Positions 1 to 8,325 of a stretch of DNA of 64,000 nt are shown here, piece after piece. Each line of letters opens with the position of its first letter. Positions within the stretch are counted from its first letter, which is position 1. Source of the DNA: Micromonospora lupini str. Lupac 08 (lineage in GTDB: Bacteria > Actinomycetota > Actinomycetes > Mycobacteriales > Micromonosporaceae); contig NZ_HF570108.1 of assembly GCF_000297395.2 (NCBI RefSeq), positions 3,861,576 through 3,925,575 on the forward strand, written 5' to 3'. Below the pieces are notes generated by a model. The model saw nothing but the letters and a program-made list of their open reading frames with translations. It searched no databases and had not been told where the DNA came from. The translations under genes and the position numbers were made by a program.

Positions 1-146
1 GCCACGGCGACGGGAATGGCCAGGCTGGTCAACGCCAGGGCGAGCACCACCCGGGCGGGCAGCCCGACGCCGACGGCGAGCGCGGTGAGCGCCGTGCAGA
101 CCACCAGCTTCACCCGGGTGCCCGACAGGCTCCCGACCGTGTTCAC
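1..146 (-). CDS. Membrane protein, N-terminal fragment (runs off left edge)
   Basis: Only the first 48 codons lie in the window. They begin at a GTG (146-144) that overlaps the catalase stop as GTGA, so translation is probably coupled to the catalase. The visible residues start MNTVGSLSGTRVKLVV and are almost entirely Ala, Leu and Val, with a few Arg/Lys near the start. That is consistent with two closely spaced transmembrane helices. I do not recognise the family. The coupling suggests a role alongside the manganese catalase in peroxide or stress defence, but this is inference from position only. Confidence 0.55.
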   Translation of the reverse strand, partial: MNTVGSLSGTRVKLVVCTALTALAVGVGLPARVVLALALTSLAIPVAV

Positions 147-976
147 GACGCCGCCGGGTTGGTGCCGTACAGCCGCGGGTCACCCGGCGGCAGCACCGGC
201 TCGGGGGCGTTCGCGCGCGGGTTGTCGTCGTAGCGGAACTCCCCCTTGCCGTCGGGCGCGGGCCCGGACGCCCAGCGCCCCTGCGCGGCGTCCGTGCCGG
301 AGGAGAAGCCCAGGTAGGTGTAGCCGAACTCGTCGGTGAACTCCCCGGAGTCCGGGAAGGCGTCCGGCACCGGCATGTCCTCCAGGCCGTCCTCCCGGAG
401 CTGCTCGATGGCGGCCAGCCACATGTTCTGGTGCATGGTGTCGCGGGCCAGCAGGAAGCGCAGCATCTGCTTGACGCCGGGGTCGTCGGTCATGTTGAAC
501 AGCCGGGAGACCTGCAGGCGGCCCTGCGCCTCGGCGGTGACGTTGAGCTGGAAGTCGGCCAGCAGGTTGCCGCTGGCGGTGATGAACGCGCCGTTCCAGG
601 GCACCCCGTTGCTGTCGGCGGGCAACGCCCCGGCGCCGCTGTGAATGAAGTGCGCCGGGTTCGACCCGGCGTAGACAGCCCCACCCCCGGGGTTGTCCGC
701 GATGGCCTCCGACAGCGACAGCGGGGCGTTGTCCAGCAGGCGGGTGATCATCGTGACGATCATCTCGACGTGGCCGACCTCCTCGGTGCCGACGTCGAGC
801 AGCAGGTCCTTGTACTTGCCGGGCAGTCGGCAGTTCCACCCCTGGAACAGGTACTGGTTGGCGACTGTCATCTCGCCCCACTTGCCGCCCAGGACCTCCT
901 GCAGGCGGCGGGCGAACGCGGCGTCCGGAGCGTCCGGCTTGGCTTCGAACTGCAGGTCCTTGACGTGGCTGAACAT
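143..976 (-). CDS. Manganese (non-haem) catalase
   Basis: Predicted dimanganese catalase of 277 aa, the usual family size, which dismutates hydrogen peroxide in the cytoplasm. The ATG at 976 is chosen because GGAGG lies just upstream and the protein then begins MFSHVKDLQFEAKPD, typical of the family. Expected ligands are visible on the ferritin-like bundle: a Glu in GGKWGEMTVANQYL, the pair in TEEVGHVEM, a Glu in NVTAEAQG and a His in RDTMHQNMW. The C-terminal part is Pro/Gly-rich and ends LYGTNPAAS. Its stop overlaps the GTG of the next membrane protein. The upstream gene, a kinase on the same strand, is about 85 bp away. Confidence 0.93.
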   Translation of the reverse strand: MFSHVKDLQFEAKPDAPDAAFARRLQEVLGGKWGEMTVANQYLFQGWNCRLPGKYKDLLLDVGTEEVGHVEMIVTMITRLLDNAPLSLSEAIADNPGGGAVYAGSNPAHFIHSGAGALPADSNGVPWNGAFITASGNLLADFQLNVTAEAQGRLQVSRLFNMTDDPGVKQMLRFLLARDTMHQNMWLAAIEQLREDGLEDMPVPDAFPDSGEFTDEFGYTYLGFSSGTDAAQGRWASGPAPDGKGEFRYDDNPRANAPEPVLPPGDPRLYGTNPAAS

Positions 977-1060
977 TCGACCTCCTCGGTGCCGGAATGC
1001 TGGCACCGGGGCCATTCCCATCCCGCTGACCCGGCCGGGCCAACCCGTGTCCCGGTGGGG

Positions 1061-1795
1061 TCAGCGCAGCGGGCGGACCACCGGCAGCAGCACCTCCAGC
1101 GCCACGCCCCGGGGCCGCAGCCGGTGCGCGCGCAGCACTCCCCCGTCGACGGCCACCAGGTGTCGCACGATCCACAGCCCCAGCCCGGACATCCCGACCA
1201 CCGGCGCCGGACGGCGCAGCGCCACCAGCAGCGCCTCGTCCACCCGGCCCTCGTCGGTGACCACGATGCTCAGGCCGGGCCCGCGCAGCGCCGCGTAGAT
1301 GCCGACGTGTCCCCCGGCCGGCCCGTGGCGCAACGCGTTCTCCACGAGGTTCACCACCACCTGCCGGGTCCGGCCCGCCGGCACCGGCCAGGAACCCGCC
1401 CGCCGGGTGGCGCGGGCCCGTCGCCGACCCGCCGGCACCAGCGCGGCGACCTCCCGCAGGATCCCGGCCAGCGGCACGGTGGCCTCCTCCGGTGAGGCCG
1501 TCGGCGCCAGCACGCCGACGCCGGCGGTCGCGTCGCGCAGCAGGCCCTGCAAATGGGCGGCCTGGTCGCGGGCCAGTTCGACGATCGCCCGTCGGTCCGC
1601 GCCGGTAAGCGTCCGGCGCTCATCGGCCAGCGCCCGGGTCAACGAGGTCAGGGCGCTGACCGGGGTACGGAACTCGTGGCACAACACCCGCAGCAGCAGG
1701 TCCGCGTCGACATCCGCCGGCGGCTCGGCCCCCGCTCCCGGCCCGGTCCGACGCAACCCTCGCAACAACCCCTGCCAGCCCTGGCGTGCCCGCAT
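1061..1795 (-). CDS. Sensor histidine kinase, soluble
   Basis: Protein of 244 aa with no membrane segment. A HisKA box with HEFRTPVSAL (phospho-acceptor His near residue 40) is followed by a HATPase_c domain showing the N box NLVENALRHGP (about residue 150) and a G2-like GLGLWIVRHL. The usual G1 DxGxG is degenerate (TDEGRVDEA). It autophosphorylates and would signal to a response regulator, most simply the one encoded divergently from 1861 across a 65-bp gap. Lacking a sensory domain, it probably reads a cytosolic cue or a partner protein. Start ATG 1795 is the only in-frame ATG near the conserved region. Confidence 0.85.
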   Translation of the reverse strand: MRARQGWQGLLRGLRRTGPGAGAEPPADVDADLLLRVLCHEFRTPVSALTSLTRALADERRTLTGADRRAIVELARDQAAHLQGLLRDATAGVGVLAPTASPEEATVPLAGILREVAALVPAGRRRARATRRAGSWPVPAGRTRQVVVNLVENALRHGPAGGHVGIYAALRGPGLSIVVTDEGRVDEALLVALRRPAPVVGMSGLGLWIVRHLVAVDGGVLRAHRLRPRGVALEVLLPVVRPLR

Positions 1796-1860
1796 GCATC
1801 CGACTCCCCCCGTTCGGTGCGTACCCGCATGATCGGTACCCGCTGGGGAACGGCGCAGAC

Positions 1861-2502
1861 ATGCCGGACGCCCCCACCCTCAGACTCGCTGTCGTGGACG
1901 ACCACCCCCTGTTCGTCCGCGGCCTCGAGCTGCTGCTTCCGGTGAGCACCGACGGACGGGCCGAGGTGGTCGGCTCGACGGGCGACGCCGCCGCGGCAGC
2001 GACCCTGGTCAGCCGCTGCCACCCCGACCTGGCGCTTGTCGACCTGCACATGCCACCGCCCGGCGGCATCCGGGCGGTGGCCGCCATCCGGCGGACCACG
2101 CCACGCGTGCGGGTGGTCGCCATGTCCGGCTCCACCGACCCGGCGCCGGCGCTTGAGGCGTTGCGGGCCGGCGCCGAGGGGTTCCTGCCGAAGACCAGCG
2201 AACCGGAGGAGCTGCTGCCCCCGTTGCTGGCCATCCTCGACGGCTGGGCGGTGCTGCCGGCGGAACTGCTGCGCGCCCTGCTGGGCCCCTCCCGCACCGC
2301 GTCGGTCGACCTGGACGCCGAGGAACGCCGCCTCCTGCGGGCGATCGCCGCCGGTCGCAGCACCGTCGACGTCGCCGAGGAACTGCACGTCTCGGAACGG
2401 ACGGTGAAACGGATGACCGCCGCGCTGCTGCGCAAGCTGCGGGTTTCCAACCGCGCGGAGGCGGCGGCCATCGCCGGACACGCCGGCCTGCTTACCGATT
2501 GA
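1861..2502 (+). CDS. LuxR/NarL-type response regulator
   Basis: Protein of 213 aa with a receiver domain at about residues 8-125 followed by a LuxR-type helix-turn-helix at about 150-205. The receiver begins RLAVVDDHPLF with the acidic pair and carries the phosphorylation site in DLALVDLHMPPPGG; the switch Ser is in VVAMSGS. The HTH contains VAEELHVSERTVKRMTAALL, which differs from the usual TVKxHxxxI pattern by having Met-Thr. It is divergent from the soluble histidine kinase, so the two form a two-component pair sharing a 65-bp promoter region. ATG 1861 starts the protein immediately before the receiver. Confidence 0.88.
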   Translation: MPDAPTLRLAVVDDHPLFVRGLELLLPVSTDGRAEVVGSTGDAAAAATLVSRCHPDLALVDLHMPPPGGIRAVAAIRRTTPRVRVVAMSGSTDPAPALEALRAGAEGFLPKTSEPEELLPPLLAILDGWAVLPAELLRALLGPSRTASVDLDAEERRLLRAIAAGRSTVDVAEELHVSERTVKRMTAALLRKLRVSNRAEAAAIAGHAGLLTD

Positions 2503-2658
2503 CGCGCCCCCGCCGCCTGCGATTCCGCGGCGGTTCCCGGTTTTGTACGCCACTCAATCGCGACGCGCCGAAATGAATGGGACGCATATTGTTGCGGATT
2601 CCCCCGTTGATAGGTCAGACTTTGGACACATCCCGCCACCTACAGGGAGTAATCGGCA

Positions 2659-3006
2659 ATGGCGAGAAAAGTAATCACGGTGCTGACCGACGACCTCGAC
2701 GGCGGGAAGGCCGACCGGACGGTCGAGTTCAGTCTCGACGGCGTGGCCTACACGATCGACGTCTCGGACGAGAATGCCGGCGTCCTGCGTAAGGCGCTGG
2801 ACCCGTACATCAATGCGGGTCGGCGGATCGGTCGGGGCCCGGCGGAGAACACGCGGACAGTTCGGCGGCCGGGGCGACCCAGCGGCGCCGGAATGGACCG
2901 CGAGCAGAACCGGGCGATCCGGGAATGGGCCGTCAAGAACGGCTACAAGATTTCCGAGCGGGGCCGGATCCCGGTCGAGGTCGTCGAGGCGTACAAGAGC
3001 CGCTGA
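2659..3006 (+). CDS. lsr2: Lsr2 nucleoid-associated protein
   Basis: Protein of 115 aa matching actinobacterial Lsr2 end to end. The N-terminal dimerisation domain begins MARKVITVLTDDLDGGKADR and has the conserved VEFSLDGVAYTIDVS. The C-terminal DNA-binding domain has IREWAVKNGY and the minor-groove-binding RGRIP. Lsr2 bridges AT-rich DNA and silences horizontally acquired genes and biosynthetic clusters, so it is relevant to the cluster at 39-64 kb. It is monocistronic: a lower-GC 156-bp leader with GGGAG precedes the ATG, and a strong hairpin follows the stop. Confidence 0.96.
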   Translation: MARKVITVLTDDLDGGKADRTVEFSLDGVAYTIDVSDENAGVLRKALDPYINAGRRIGRGPAENTRTVRRPGRPSGAGMDREQNRAIREWAVKNGYKISERGRIPVEVVEAYKSR

Positions 3007-3013
3007 CACACGG

Positions 3014-3063
3014 CACACAGCGACGGGGTCTCGCCGTTTCCGGCGGGACCCCGTCGCTGTGTG
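3014..3063. terminator. Bidirectional terminator hairpin
   Basis: A 23-bp stem (3014-3036 pairs with 3041-3063, one G-U type mismatch) closes a TTTC loop between the stop of lsr2 and the stop of the convergent secreted-protein gene. Confidence 0.85.
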
Positions 3064-3115
3064 CGCGGCCGGCCACCCGGGGCTGTACGCCCTGACTGGC
3101 CGGCCGACTCTCGAA

Positions 3116-4417
3116 TCAGTTCACGTTGATGCGGATCGAGTCGAAGGCAGGGGTCTGGTTCGCCCGCTCCATCATCGGCAGGCGGTGCGAGCCGTCACCG
3201 GCCCAGACCGAGCACTGCGCCGTACCCGACTCCGGCAGGCCCGGGATCTGGATGGTCACGTCGTCCGGCTGGGCGCCACCGCGACCGTCCTCGGTGGCGA
3301 CGAAGAACGCCGGCACCTCCTGCGGCTCCGGCGGCGCGGTCAGGCTGTCCAGCATCCGGCAGGCGGTGTGGAAGTGACCCCGGACCAGGCCCTGGGCGTT
3401 GAGCAGCGAGCTCTCCACGTAGTACCCGCCCTGACCGGCCGCGAGGAAGCGGTCACGGACCAGATTGCGGGTGCTGACCCGCAGGGTGAAGGGCTGGTTG
3501 CGGCCGACCTGCTGCGGGAACTGGGTGATCAGCAGCGACGGGTTGTTGGCGGCGGCGCCAACCTCACCGAACTCGGTGCTCACGCACCGGTTGCCCTTCT
3601 GGAAACCGTCGTGCGCCTCCAACTTGCTCTCGTCGCAGTCGTTCGCCAGCACGCCGAGTCCCGCGCCGGGAGCGGTGCCACCATTGTTTCCGCCGTTGTT
3701 GCCACCACCGTTGTTTCCGCCACCGGTGTTCCCACCGTTGTTGTTGCCACCGCCGGTGTTCCCACCGTTGTTGTTCCCACCACCGGTGTTGCCGCCACCG
3801 TTGTTGCTACCGGTGGGCTGCACCTGGCACTCGGCGAGCTGCGCCAAACCCTGCGGGCGCGGACCGACCCGGTCGATAGCCGTCGTGATCCGGTCCAGGA
3901 CCGCCTTACGCTTGCCGGCCAGCGGCTGCAGGATCGCATTGCGGATGAACGCCGCGCCCTTGTTGCCCTCGGCGGCCAGCCGGCGATCGGCCTCGGCGAT
4001 CTGGGTCTGCAACTGGGCGAGATTACGGTCGACCTCGGCTCGCGCCCGATCCGGCACCTGCGGCAGCTTTGCCGCCACATCGGGACAGGCGACTGCCGAG
4101 CCGGTGCCCACCGTGCCGTCCTTGCCGTCCTCGCACTCCGCCACCGACTCCTGACCGTCACCCCAGTGGTTGCGCACCCATCGGCCGTTCTGCCAGGTGC
4201 GGCTGGTCGAGGCGCCGCTCGGCGCGGTCGAACCCGGGCTCGGCTCCACGCACTGGCCGGCGACCGGTCGAGGCTTGTTCGTCCGCCGGTCCTGGGCCGA
4301 CGAGATCTGGGTGACGGCGACTACTCCGCCGAAGACCACGAGCGTGCCGACAACGGCCAGCAGACGCTTGCTCCGCGCGATGCCGGGTGACCGGCGCGCC
4401 CGAGTGGACCTGCGCAT
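3116..4417 (-). CDS. Secreted/cell-wall protein with Asn/Gly-repeat linker
   Basis: Protein of 433 aa. The ATG at 4417 is preceded by GGAGA at good spacing. An N-terminal basic stretch and a hydrophobic segment (about residues 22-42, KRLLAVVGTLVVFGGVVAV) form a signal peptide or signal anchor. Residues about 105-190 are helical and charged. They lead into a low-complexity Asn/Gly linker (about 200-245; DNA near 3680-3806) built from roughly 30-bp repeats encoding GGNTGGGNNN. The C-terminal domain (about 255-433) has paired cysteines and ends DSIRINVN; I do not recognise it. Convergent with lsr2. Probably extracellular or wall-associated; function unknown. Confidence 0.7.
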   Translation of the reverse strand: MRRSTRARRSPGIARSKRLLAVVGTLVVFGGVVAVTQISSAQDRRTNKPRPVAGQCVEPSPGSTAPSGASTSRTWQNGRWVRNHWGDGQESVAECEDGKDGTVGTGSAVACPDVAAKLPQVPDRARAEVDRNLAQLQTQIAEADRRLAAEGNKGAAFIRNAILQPLAGKRKAVLDRITTAIDRVGPRPQGLAQLAECQVQPTGSNNGGGNTGGGNNNGGNTGGGNNNGGNTGGGNNGGGNNGGNNGGTAPGAGLGVLANDCDESKLEAHDGFQKGNRCVSTEFGEVGAAANNPSLLITQFPQQVGRNQPFTLRVSTRNLVRDRFLAAGQGGYYVESSLLNAQGLVRGHFHTACRMLDSLTAPPEPQEVPAFFVATEDGRGGAQPDDVTIQIPGLPESGTAQCSVWAGDGSHRLPMMERANQTPAFDSIRINVN

Positions 4418-4649
4418 CGAATTGCTCTCCTTCTCGATCCGGTAGTGGATTCCTGCCCTCGGCGGACCGACGGATAGATGGCACGCCACGGTGGCGACCA
4501 CCGCGACCTACCCGGTAACGTGTCGATGGCCGACGATGCCCTTTCCGCACCGTCTCCCGCGTCCGGTCGACGCGGTCGGGGAGATCCTCTTCGTTCGCGC
4601 AGGAGTACGGGACGGCGACGGGGAAGGTTCAAACGGCCCACAGAAAATT

Positions 4650-4680
4650 GCTCCGCACCCGAGCGGATCGGGTGCGGAGC
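4650..4680 (-). terminator. Rho-independent terminator for the 4707-5585 gene
   Basis: A perfect 13-bp stem (4650-4662 with 4668-4680) and 5-nt loop lie 27 bp past the stop. Read on the minus strand, the stem is followed by a short T-rich run (AATTTTC), as expected for an intrinsic terminator. Confidence 0.8.
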
Positions 4681-4706
4681 GGGGTTTCAGCAGGGAAAGT
4701 GGCCGG

Positions 4707-5585
4707 TCAGTCCGCGCAGAGGTGGTCGAACGCGAAGCCACCCACCAGCTCGTCGCGGCGTCGGCTCAGCGCCACGATCTCCGCGGTGAGGTCCGCGCGC
4801 GCCAGCAGGTCCGGGCCGTCCGGCCCCACCGCGCGCAACCGTTCGCCGACCGCGACGGTCGCCAGGTCCTCGGCCAGCCGGGCCACGTCGACGCCGCAGG
4901 AGAAGCGCTGCGCGGTCACCGAGACCCGCTCGATCAGGCACGCGTCCGGGCGCACCTGGACCCAGCTCCAGCCCTGCGCCGGACCCTCGGCCCAGTGCAC
5001 GTGCAATCCGCGCACGATCGGGTCGGCCAGCCGCCCGGCCACGTACGCCTCGACCGCCGCCGCGCGGGTCAACGCCCCCAGGTCGTTCACCGGGCCGGTC
5101 CGGCCGTCGGGAAGTCGCCCGAGGATGTCGCGGAAGCCCACCGGAGCGGACTCGTCCTCGCTGCCGGTGACGGCGGCGCCCGCCGCGTACGCGCGCGCGT
5201 CGACCACGTACTCCACGAGGCGTCGGCCGTGCTCGGCGGCCCGCAGCGTCGGTGACCCGATGCGCAGCACGGGCAGCCCGACGGCCGCGCTCACGGCGTC
5301 GGTGAGCCGCTCCGCGCGCTGCTCGGCCGACCCGGCCGGCGGGACCGGGCCGATCGCCACGGCGACGACCGGCCGTCCGGTGTCGGCGGCGCAGACCACG
5401 AGGTCGAACGCCGCCCGGCTGGCCGAACCCCACTGACTGCCCGTGACGCCGGGCGGACGCCCCTGCACCAGCTCGCTGAGCCGACGCGTCCCGTACACCA
5501 GGTGGCCGGCGCGGTCGAACAACGCGTCGCGTCCACCATCGGCGGGCATCGCCCGCAGCCAGCCGCGATCCACGCTGCTCGTCAT
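4707..5585 (-). CDS. Conserved hypothetical protein, possible nuclease-like DUF2726-type domain
   Basis: Protein of 292 aa with no signal peptide or membrane segment. The middle (about 20-130) has an alternating pattern FDLVVCAADTGRPVVAVAIG followed by LPVLRIGSPTL. This resembles the core of restriction-nuclease-like DUF2726 proteins, but the resemblance is weak and by eye only. The C-terminal half is rich in Ala, Arg and Val and lacks a motif I can name. It is monocistronic, with its own terminator downstream and an IS element about 110 bp upstream of its start. ATG 5585 is used because the next in-frame starts would remove conserved-looking sequence. Confidence 0.6.
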   Translation of the reverse strand: MTSSVDRGWLRAMPADGGRDALFDRAGHLVYGTRRLSELVQGRPPGVTGSQWGSASRAAFDLVVCAADTGRPVVAVAIGPVPPAGSAEQRAERLTDAVSAAVGLPVLRIGSPTLRAAEHGRRLVEYVVDARAYAAGAAVTGSEDESAPVGFRDILGRLPDGRTGPVNDLGALTRAAAVEAYVAGRLADPIVRGLHVHWAEGPAQGWSWVQVRPDACLIERVSVTAQRFSCGVDVARLAEDLATVAVGERLRAVGPDGPDLLARADLTAEIVALSRRRDELVGGFAFDHLCAD

Positions 5586-5737
5586 CTGTCTGATCCATCC
5601 GCCGGTCGGTCGAACCGCGCCGAGTCTAGGCGGTCGATCACCGGTCCTGGTGGAGCGGCCCGGCCGGCTGCGGAGCGCCCGCGCCCGCTGCCCTAGGCAG
5701 TGTCTTCAAAGGATCTTGGTATCGGATGATGTAGCGC

Positions 5738-6139
5738 GTGGGTCGTCGCTACGAGTTGTCTGACGTCGAGTGGGAAGCCCTGTCGAGGTATCTGCCGTCG
5801 GCGGTGACGGGTGGTCGGCCGCGGGTCGATGACCGGCGGGTGCTCAACGGGATCGTGTGGAAGGTCCGGGCCGGGGCAGCGTGGCGGGACGTGCCCGCCC
5901 GTTACGGGTCCTGGCAGTCGATCTACACCCGTTTCCGCAGGTGGGCCCTGGACGGGACGTTCGAGCGGATGCTGGCCGGAGTGCAGGCCGACGCGGACGC
6001 GGCCGGTGACATCGACTGGCTGGTGTCGGTCGACTCGACCATCGTGCGAGCCCACCAGCACGCTGCAGGCGCTAAAGGGGGCGCCGAGAAACGGACGAAC
6101 CACAAGATCACGCCCTCGGCCGATCTCGAGGTGGACTGA
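5738..6139 (+). CDS. IS5-family transposase, N-terminal frame (orfA)
   Basis: GTG at 5738 opens a 133-aa frame beginning MGRRYELSDVEWEALS, the N-terminal domain of IS5/IS427 transposases (DUF4096-like). It includes VRAGAAWRDVP and the first catalytic Asp in SVDSTIVRAHQHA. The normal continuation is in the -1 frame: where this frame ends ITPSADLEVD, the -1 frame reads ALGRSRGGLTTKIHL, the canonical family sequence. A full-length enzyme therefore needs a -1 shift between about 6076 and 6110, where AAAGGGGG (6074-6081) is a plausible slip site. Alternatively the reading frame has been broken by mutation. Confidence 0.88.
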   Translation: MGRRYELSDVEWEALSRYLPSAVTGGRPRVDDRRVLNGIVWKVRAGAAWRDVPARYGSWQSIYTRFRRWALDGTFERMLAGVQADADAAGDIDWLVSVDSTIVRAHQHAAGAKGGAEKRTNHKITPSADLEVD

Positions 6140-6588
6140 CCACCAAGATTCACCTCGCCTGCGACGGCCTGGGTCGGCCCCTGGCCTTCGTGCTCTCCGG
6201 CGGCAACGTCAACGACTGCACCCGCTTCACCCAGGTCCTCACCCGCATCCGTGTCGAGCGTTCAGGCCCCGGCCGGCCCCGCGTCCGCCCGGAGCACGTC
6301 ATCGCCGACAAGGGCTACAGCTCCAAGGCCATCCGCGCCGGCCTACGCCGACGAGGCATCCCACACACGATCCCCGAACGCGCTGATCAGCAGGCCAACC
6401 GCCGCCGGCGAGGCAGCCGCGGCGGCCGGCCACCAGCGTTCGACAAGCAGCTCTACAAGCGGCGCAACGTCGTCGAACGGTGCTTCAACCGGCTCAAGCA
6501 GTGCCGCAGCTTGGCCACCCGATACGACAAGACAGCAACGTCATACCGGGCCACCGTCACCATCGCCGCGCTACTCCAATGGTTATGA
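6076..6588 (+). CDS. IS5-family transposase, C-terminal frame (orfB)
   Basis: This frame is open from the codon after a TAA (6073-6075) to 6588. It encodes the rest of the transposase: DHALGRSRGGLTTKIHL, the second catalytic Asp in VIADKGYSSK, and the catalytic Glu in NVVERCFNRLKQCR. It ends ATVTIAALLQWL just inside the right inverted repeat. It has no good start of its own before 6190, so expression is expected by -1 frameshifting from orfA, as is known for some IS427-group elements. If frameshifting does not occur, the element is immobile. Confidence 0.85.
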   Translation, partial: RGRRETDEPQDHALGRSRGGLTTKIHLACDGLGRPLAFVLSGGNVNDCTRFTQVLTRIRVERSGPGRPRVRPEHVIADKGYSSKAIRAGLRRRGIPHTIPERADQQANRRRRGSRGGRPPAFDKQLYKRRNVVERCFNRLKQCRSLATRYDKTATSYRATVTIAALLQWL

Positions 6589-6605
6589 ACCTTTGAAGAC
6601 ACGGC

Positions 6606-8222
6606 CTAGCGGCAGGCCGCCGTGACGACGACGGGGGCCTGCGGCAGGGTCGGCGGGTGGCAGTTCCCGGGCGCTGCCGGCCGCCAGCCCGCCGCGACGT
6701 TGTGGACCATGTCCTCCGGGACGTACTCGGCCCACCGGGACAGGTCGTTGCCGCCGTTCAGGCCACTGGCGAGCAGCACACCGGCGGAACCTCTTCGGAG
6801 CGCGGCCAGCATTTGCTGCATGCCGACCGCCGGATAGCCGAGCGCGGAACACGCCACATCACCGTCACGCCAGCACTCCCAGGCGAGGGCCGGGTCGGCG
6901 ATCGCCCGATCCGGGTACGGTGCCGAGAACAGGTCGAACATCACCGTCTCGCCGTAGTAGAGGGTCAGACCGACGCTCTGCCAGAAGTCGAGGGCGTACT
7001 CGAGGTCGGGTGCCGGCTTGGCGCAGACGGCACGTTCGTCCCGGCAGGTCGCCCCCGGCCCGGTGTAGCGGCCGTGGCTCCAGCCGAGAGCGAGGATGGG
7101 CGTGATGCCGGCGACCGTCAAGCGTTGCGTGTACGCGACGATCTCCTGCCGGTACCGCTCGCCGCCGAAGCGGGGGTCCACGTACGACAGGCCGAGCCAG
7201 CAGGCCTCGTTGAGCGGGACGTACACCGCCTGGACGCCGCGTGCGGCGAGCCTGGCCACGGCGGCGTCGTCGACCGGGCCGTCCCAGATGCCGCGCCCCC
7301 GCACGCAGCGGGCCTCCGCACCGGTGCGCACGAGCGGCGTCAAGGGTCGGGGGGCCGCCGCGTTGATGACCGGGGAGATGCCCCAGAGCTGGTCGCGCAC
7401 CACGCTGACGTAGGGCGCCTGCCGCTCCTCGCCCGGTGTCAGCACGCGAACGAGTGGGGCCGTGCTGGTGTTCTGCATCGAGCCCTGATCGTCGTACGCG
7501 TAGGCGTCCAGGTTGTAGGAACCGGCCGGCAGGTCACGCCACTGGGCGGTGTATGGCGCGGTCGTGTCGGTACCGAGCGAGGTGCGGTCCACCCCGGTGC
7601 CCCAGCCGAAGAATTCGACGCGGGTGATCCGCCGGCCGGGCGCGGGCGTGGCGACGGCTTCCGCGTTGATGGTGGCCGGGGCGAAGAAGTGGTCACCGTC
7701 TTCCGGCCTGATGATCGCGACGGACGGCCGGTTCGGGTCGGGAACGGGACTGGGTGACCCGGTCGGCCGCGGGCTCGGCGAGACCGGCGGCGGGGTCGAC
7801 GGAGGCGGGCGCGGAGGCAGCACGGTCGTGCAGGTGACGCCGTTGAGCGTGAAGTTCTGCGGCAGGCCGGTCCGGACCCCGCGCGTCATGACGAAGGGAA
7901 AGAACTGCTGCTCGTCGGCCGGCAACGTGACACCGGGCAGGTTGCGGATCGTGACCTCACCGCCGTGCTGTTCCCAGCGCACACCGTCGACGTTCTTGAT
8001 CTGCTCGGTCGGGTAGCGCAGCGGGAAGGTCAACGTCCACTCCGTGAGTGGCTGGCCGACGCTCAGCACCCTGAGGTCGCCGCGCAGCATCGACGGGTAC
8101 TGGAAGCCGACCTGGAGCTGCGCCGCACACCCGCTGGCGGCGGACGCCGGGACGACCACGGCGAGAGCACCCGAGGCGACCGCGAGCGCGGCGACGGCCA
8201 GGAAGACGACACGATTCTTCAC
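6606..8222 (-). CDS. Secreted GH5-like protein with CBM2-like module, apparent pseudo-enzyme
   Basis: Protein of 538 aa. GTG 8222 follows GGGGG at 6 nt; a TTG three bases earlier is an alternative. Signal peptide (about 1-30), a small beta-rich module at 31-125 resembling cellulose-binding CBM2, a Pro/Ser linker, an Ig-like domain (about 165-260) and a GH5-like TIM-barrel part (about 300-538) follow in order. The barrel is recognised by VPLNEACWLG and ETVMFDLFSAPYPD. In GH5 the last motif should read NEP, with Glu as the acid/base; here it is SAP. The protein also ends (VVVTAACR) where the strand bearing the nucleophile Glu should begin. The stop codon abuts an IS element but does not depend on it. 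Carbohydrate binding without catalysis, or decay, is inferred. Confidence 0.78.
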   Translation of the reverse strand: MKNRVVFLAVAALAVASGALAVVVPASAASGCAAQLQVGFQYPSMLRGDLRVLSVGQPLTEWTLTFPLRYPTEQIKNVDGVRWEQHGGEVTIRNLPGVTLPADEQQFFPFVMTRGVRTGLPQNFTLNGVTCTTVLPPRPPPSTPPPVSPSPRPTGSPSPVPDPNRPSVAIIRPEDGDHFFAPATINAEAVATPAPGRRITRVEFFGWGTGVDRTSLGTDTTAPYTAQWRDLPAGSYNLDAYAYDDQGSMQNTSTAPLVRVLTPGEERQAPYVSVVRDQLWGISPVINAAAPRPLTPLVRTGAEARCVRGRGIWDGPVDDAAVARLAARGVQAVYVPLNEACWLGLSYVDPRFGGERYRQEIVAYTQRLTVAGITPILALGWSHGRYTGPGATCRDERAVCAKPAPDLEYALDFWQSVGLTLYYGETVMFDLFSAPYPDRAIADPALAWECWRDGDVACSALGYPAVGMQQMLAALRRGSAGVLLASGLNGGNDLSRWAEYVPEDMVHNVAAGWRPAAPGNCHPPTLPQAPVVVTAACR

Positions 8223-8325
8223 CAACGACCCCCGTCATCGACGCTTATCGTTGGATACTCGCCCCGGTCGACGCCGGAAGTCAAGGCCGGGGACCCAGCC
8301 CTCGGCAGGGATCGCCCGTGGGTGC

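Larger units (their letters stand above)
5696..6606 (+). mobile_element. IS5-family (IS427-group-like) insertion sequence
   Basis: A 911-bp element. Its ends are imperfect inverted repeats: 5696-5715 (GGCAGTGTCTTCAAAGGATC) matches the reverse complement of 6587-6606 at 18 of 20 positions. It is flanked by TA on both sides within CTAG, consistent with the YTAR target and 2-bp duplication reported for the IS427 group. It carries a transposase in two frames. The right flank falls exactly on the stop codon of the convergent GH5-like gene. Removing the element and one TA restores CCCTAGCGG, which still contains that stop. Family assignment comes from the transposase motifs. Confidence 0.9.

Noticed and set aside
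5696..6606. One end of a composite transposon
   Set aside because: No second copy of the IS or its inverted repeats was seen elsewhere in the window.
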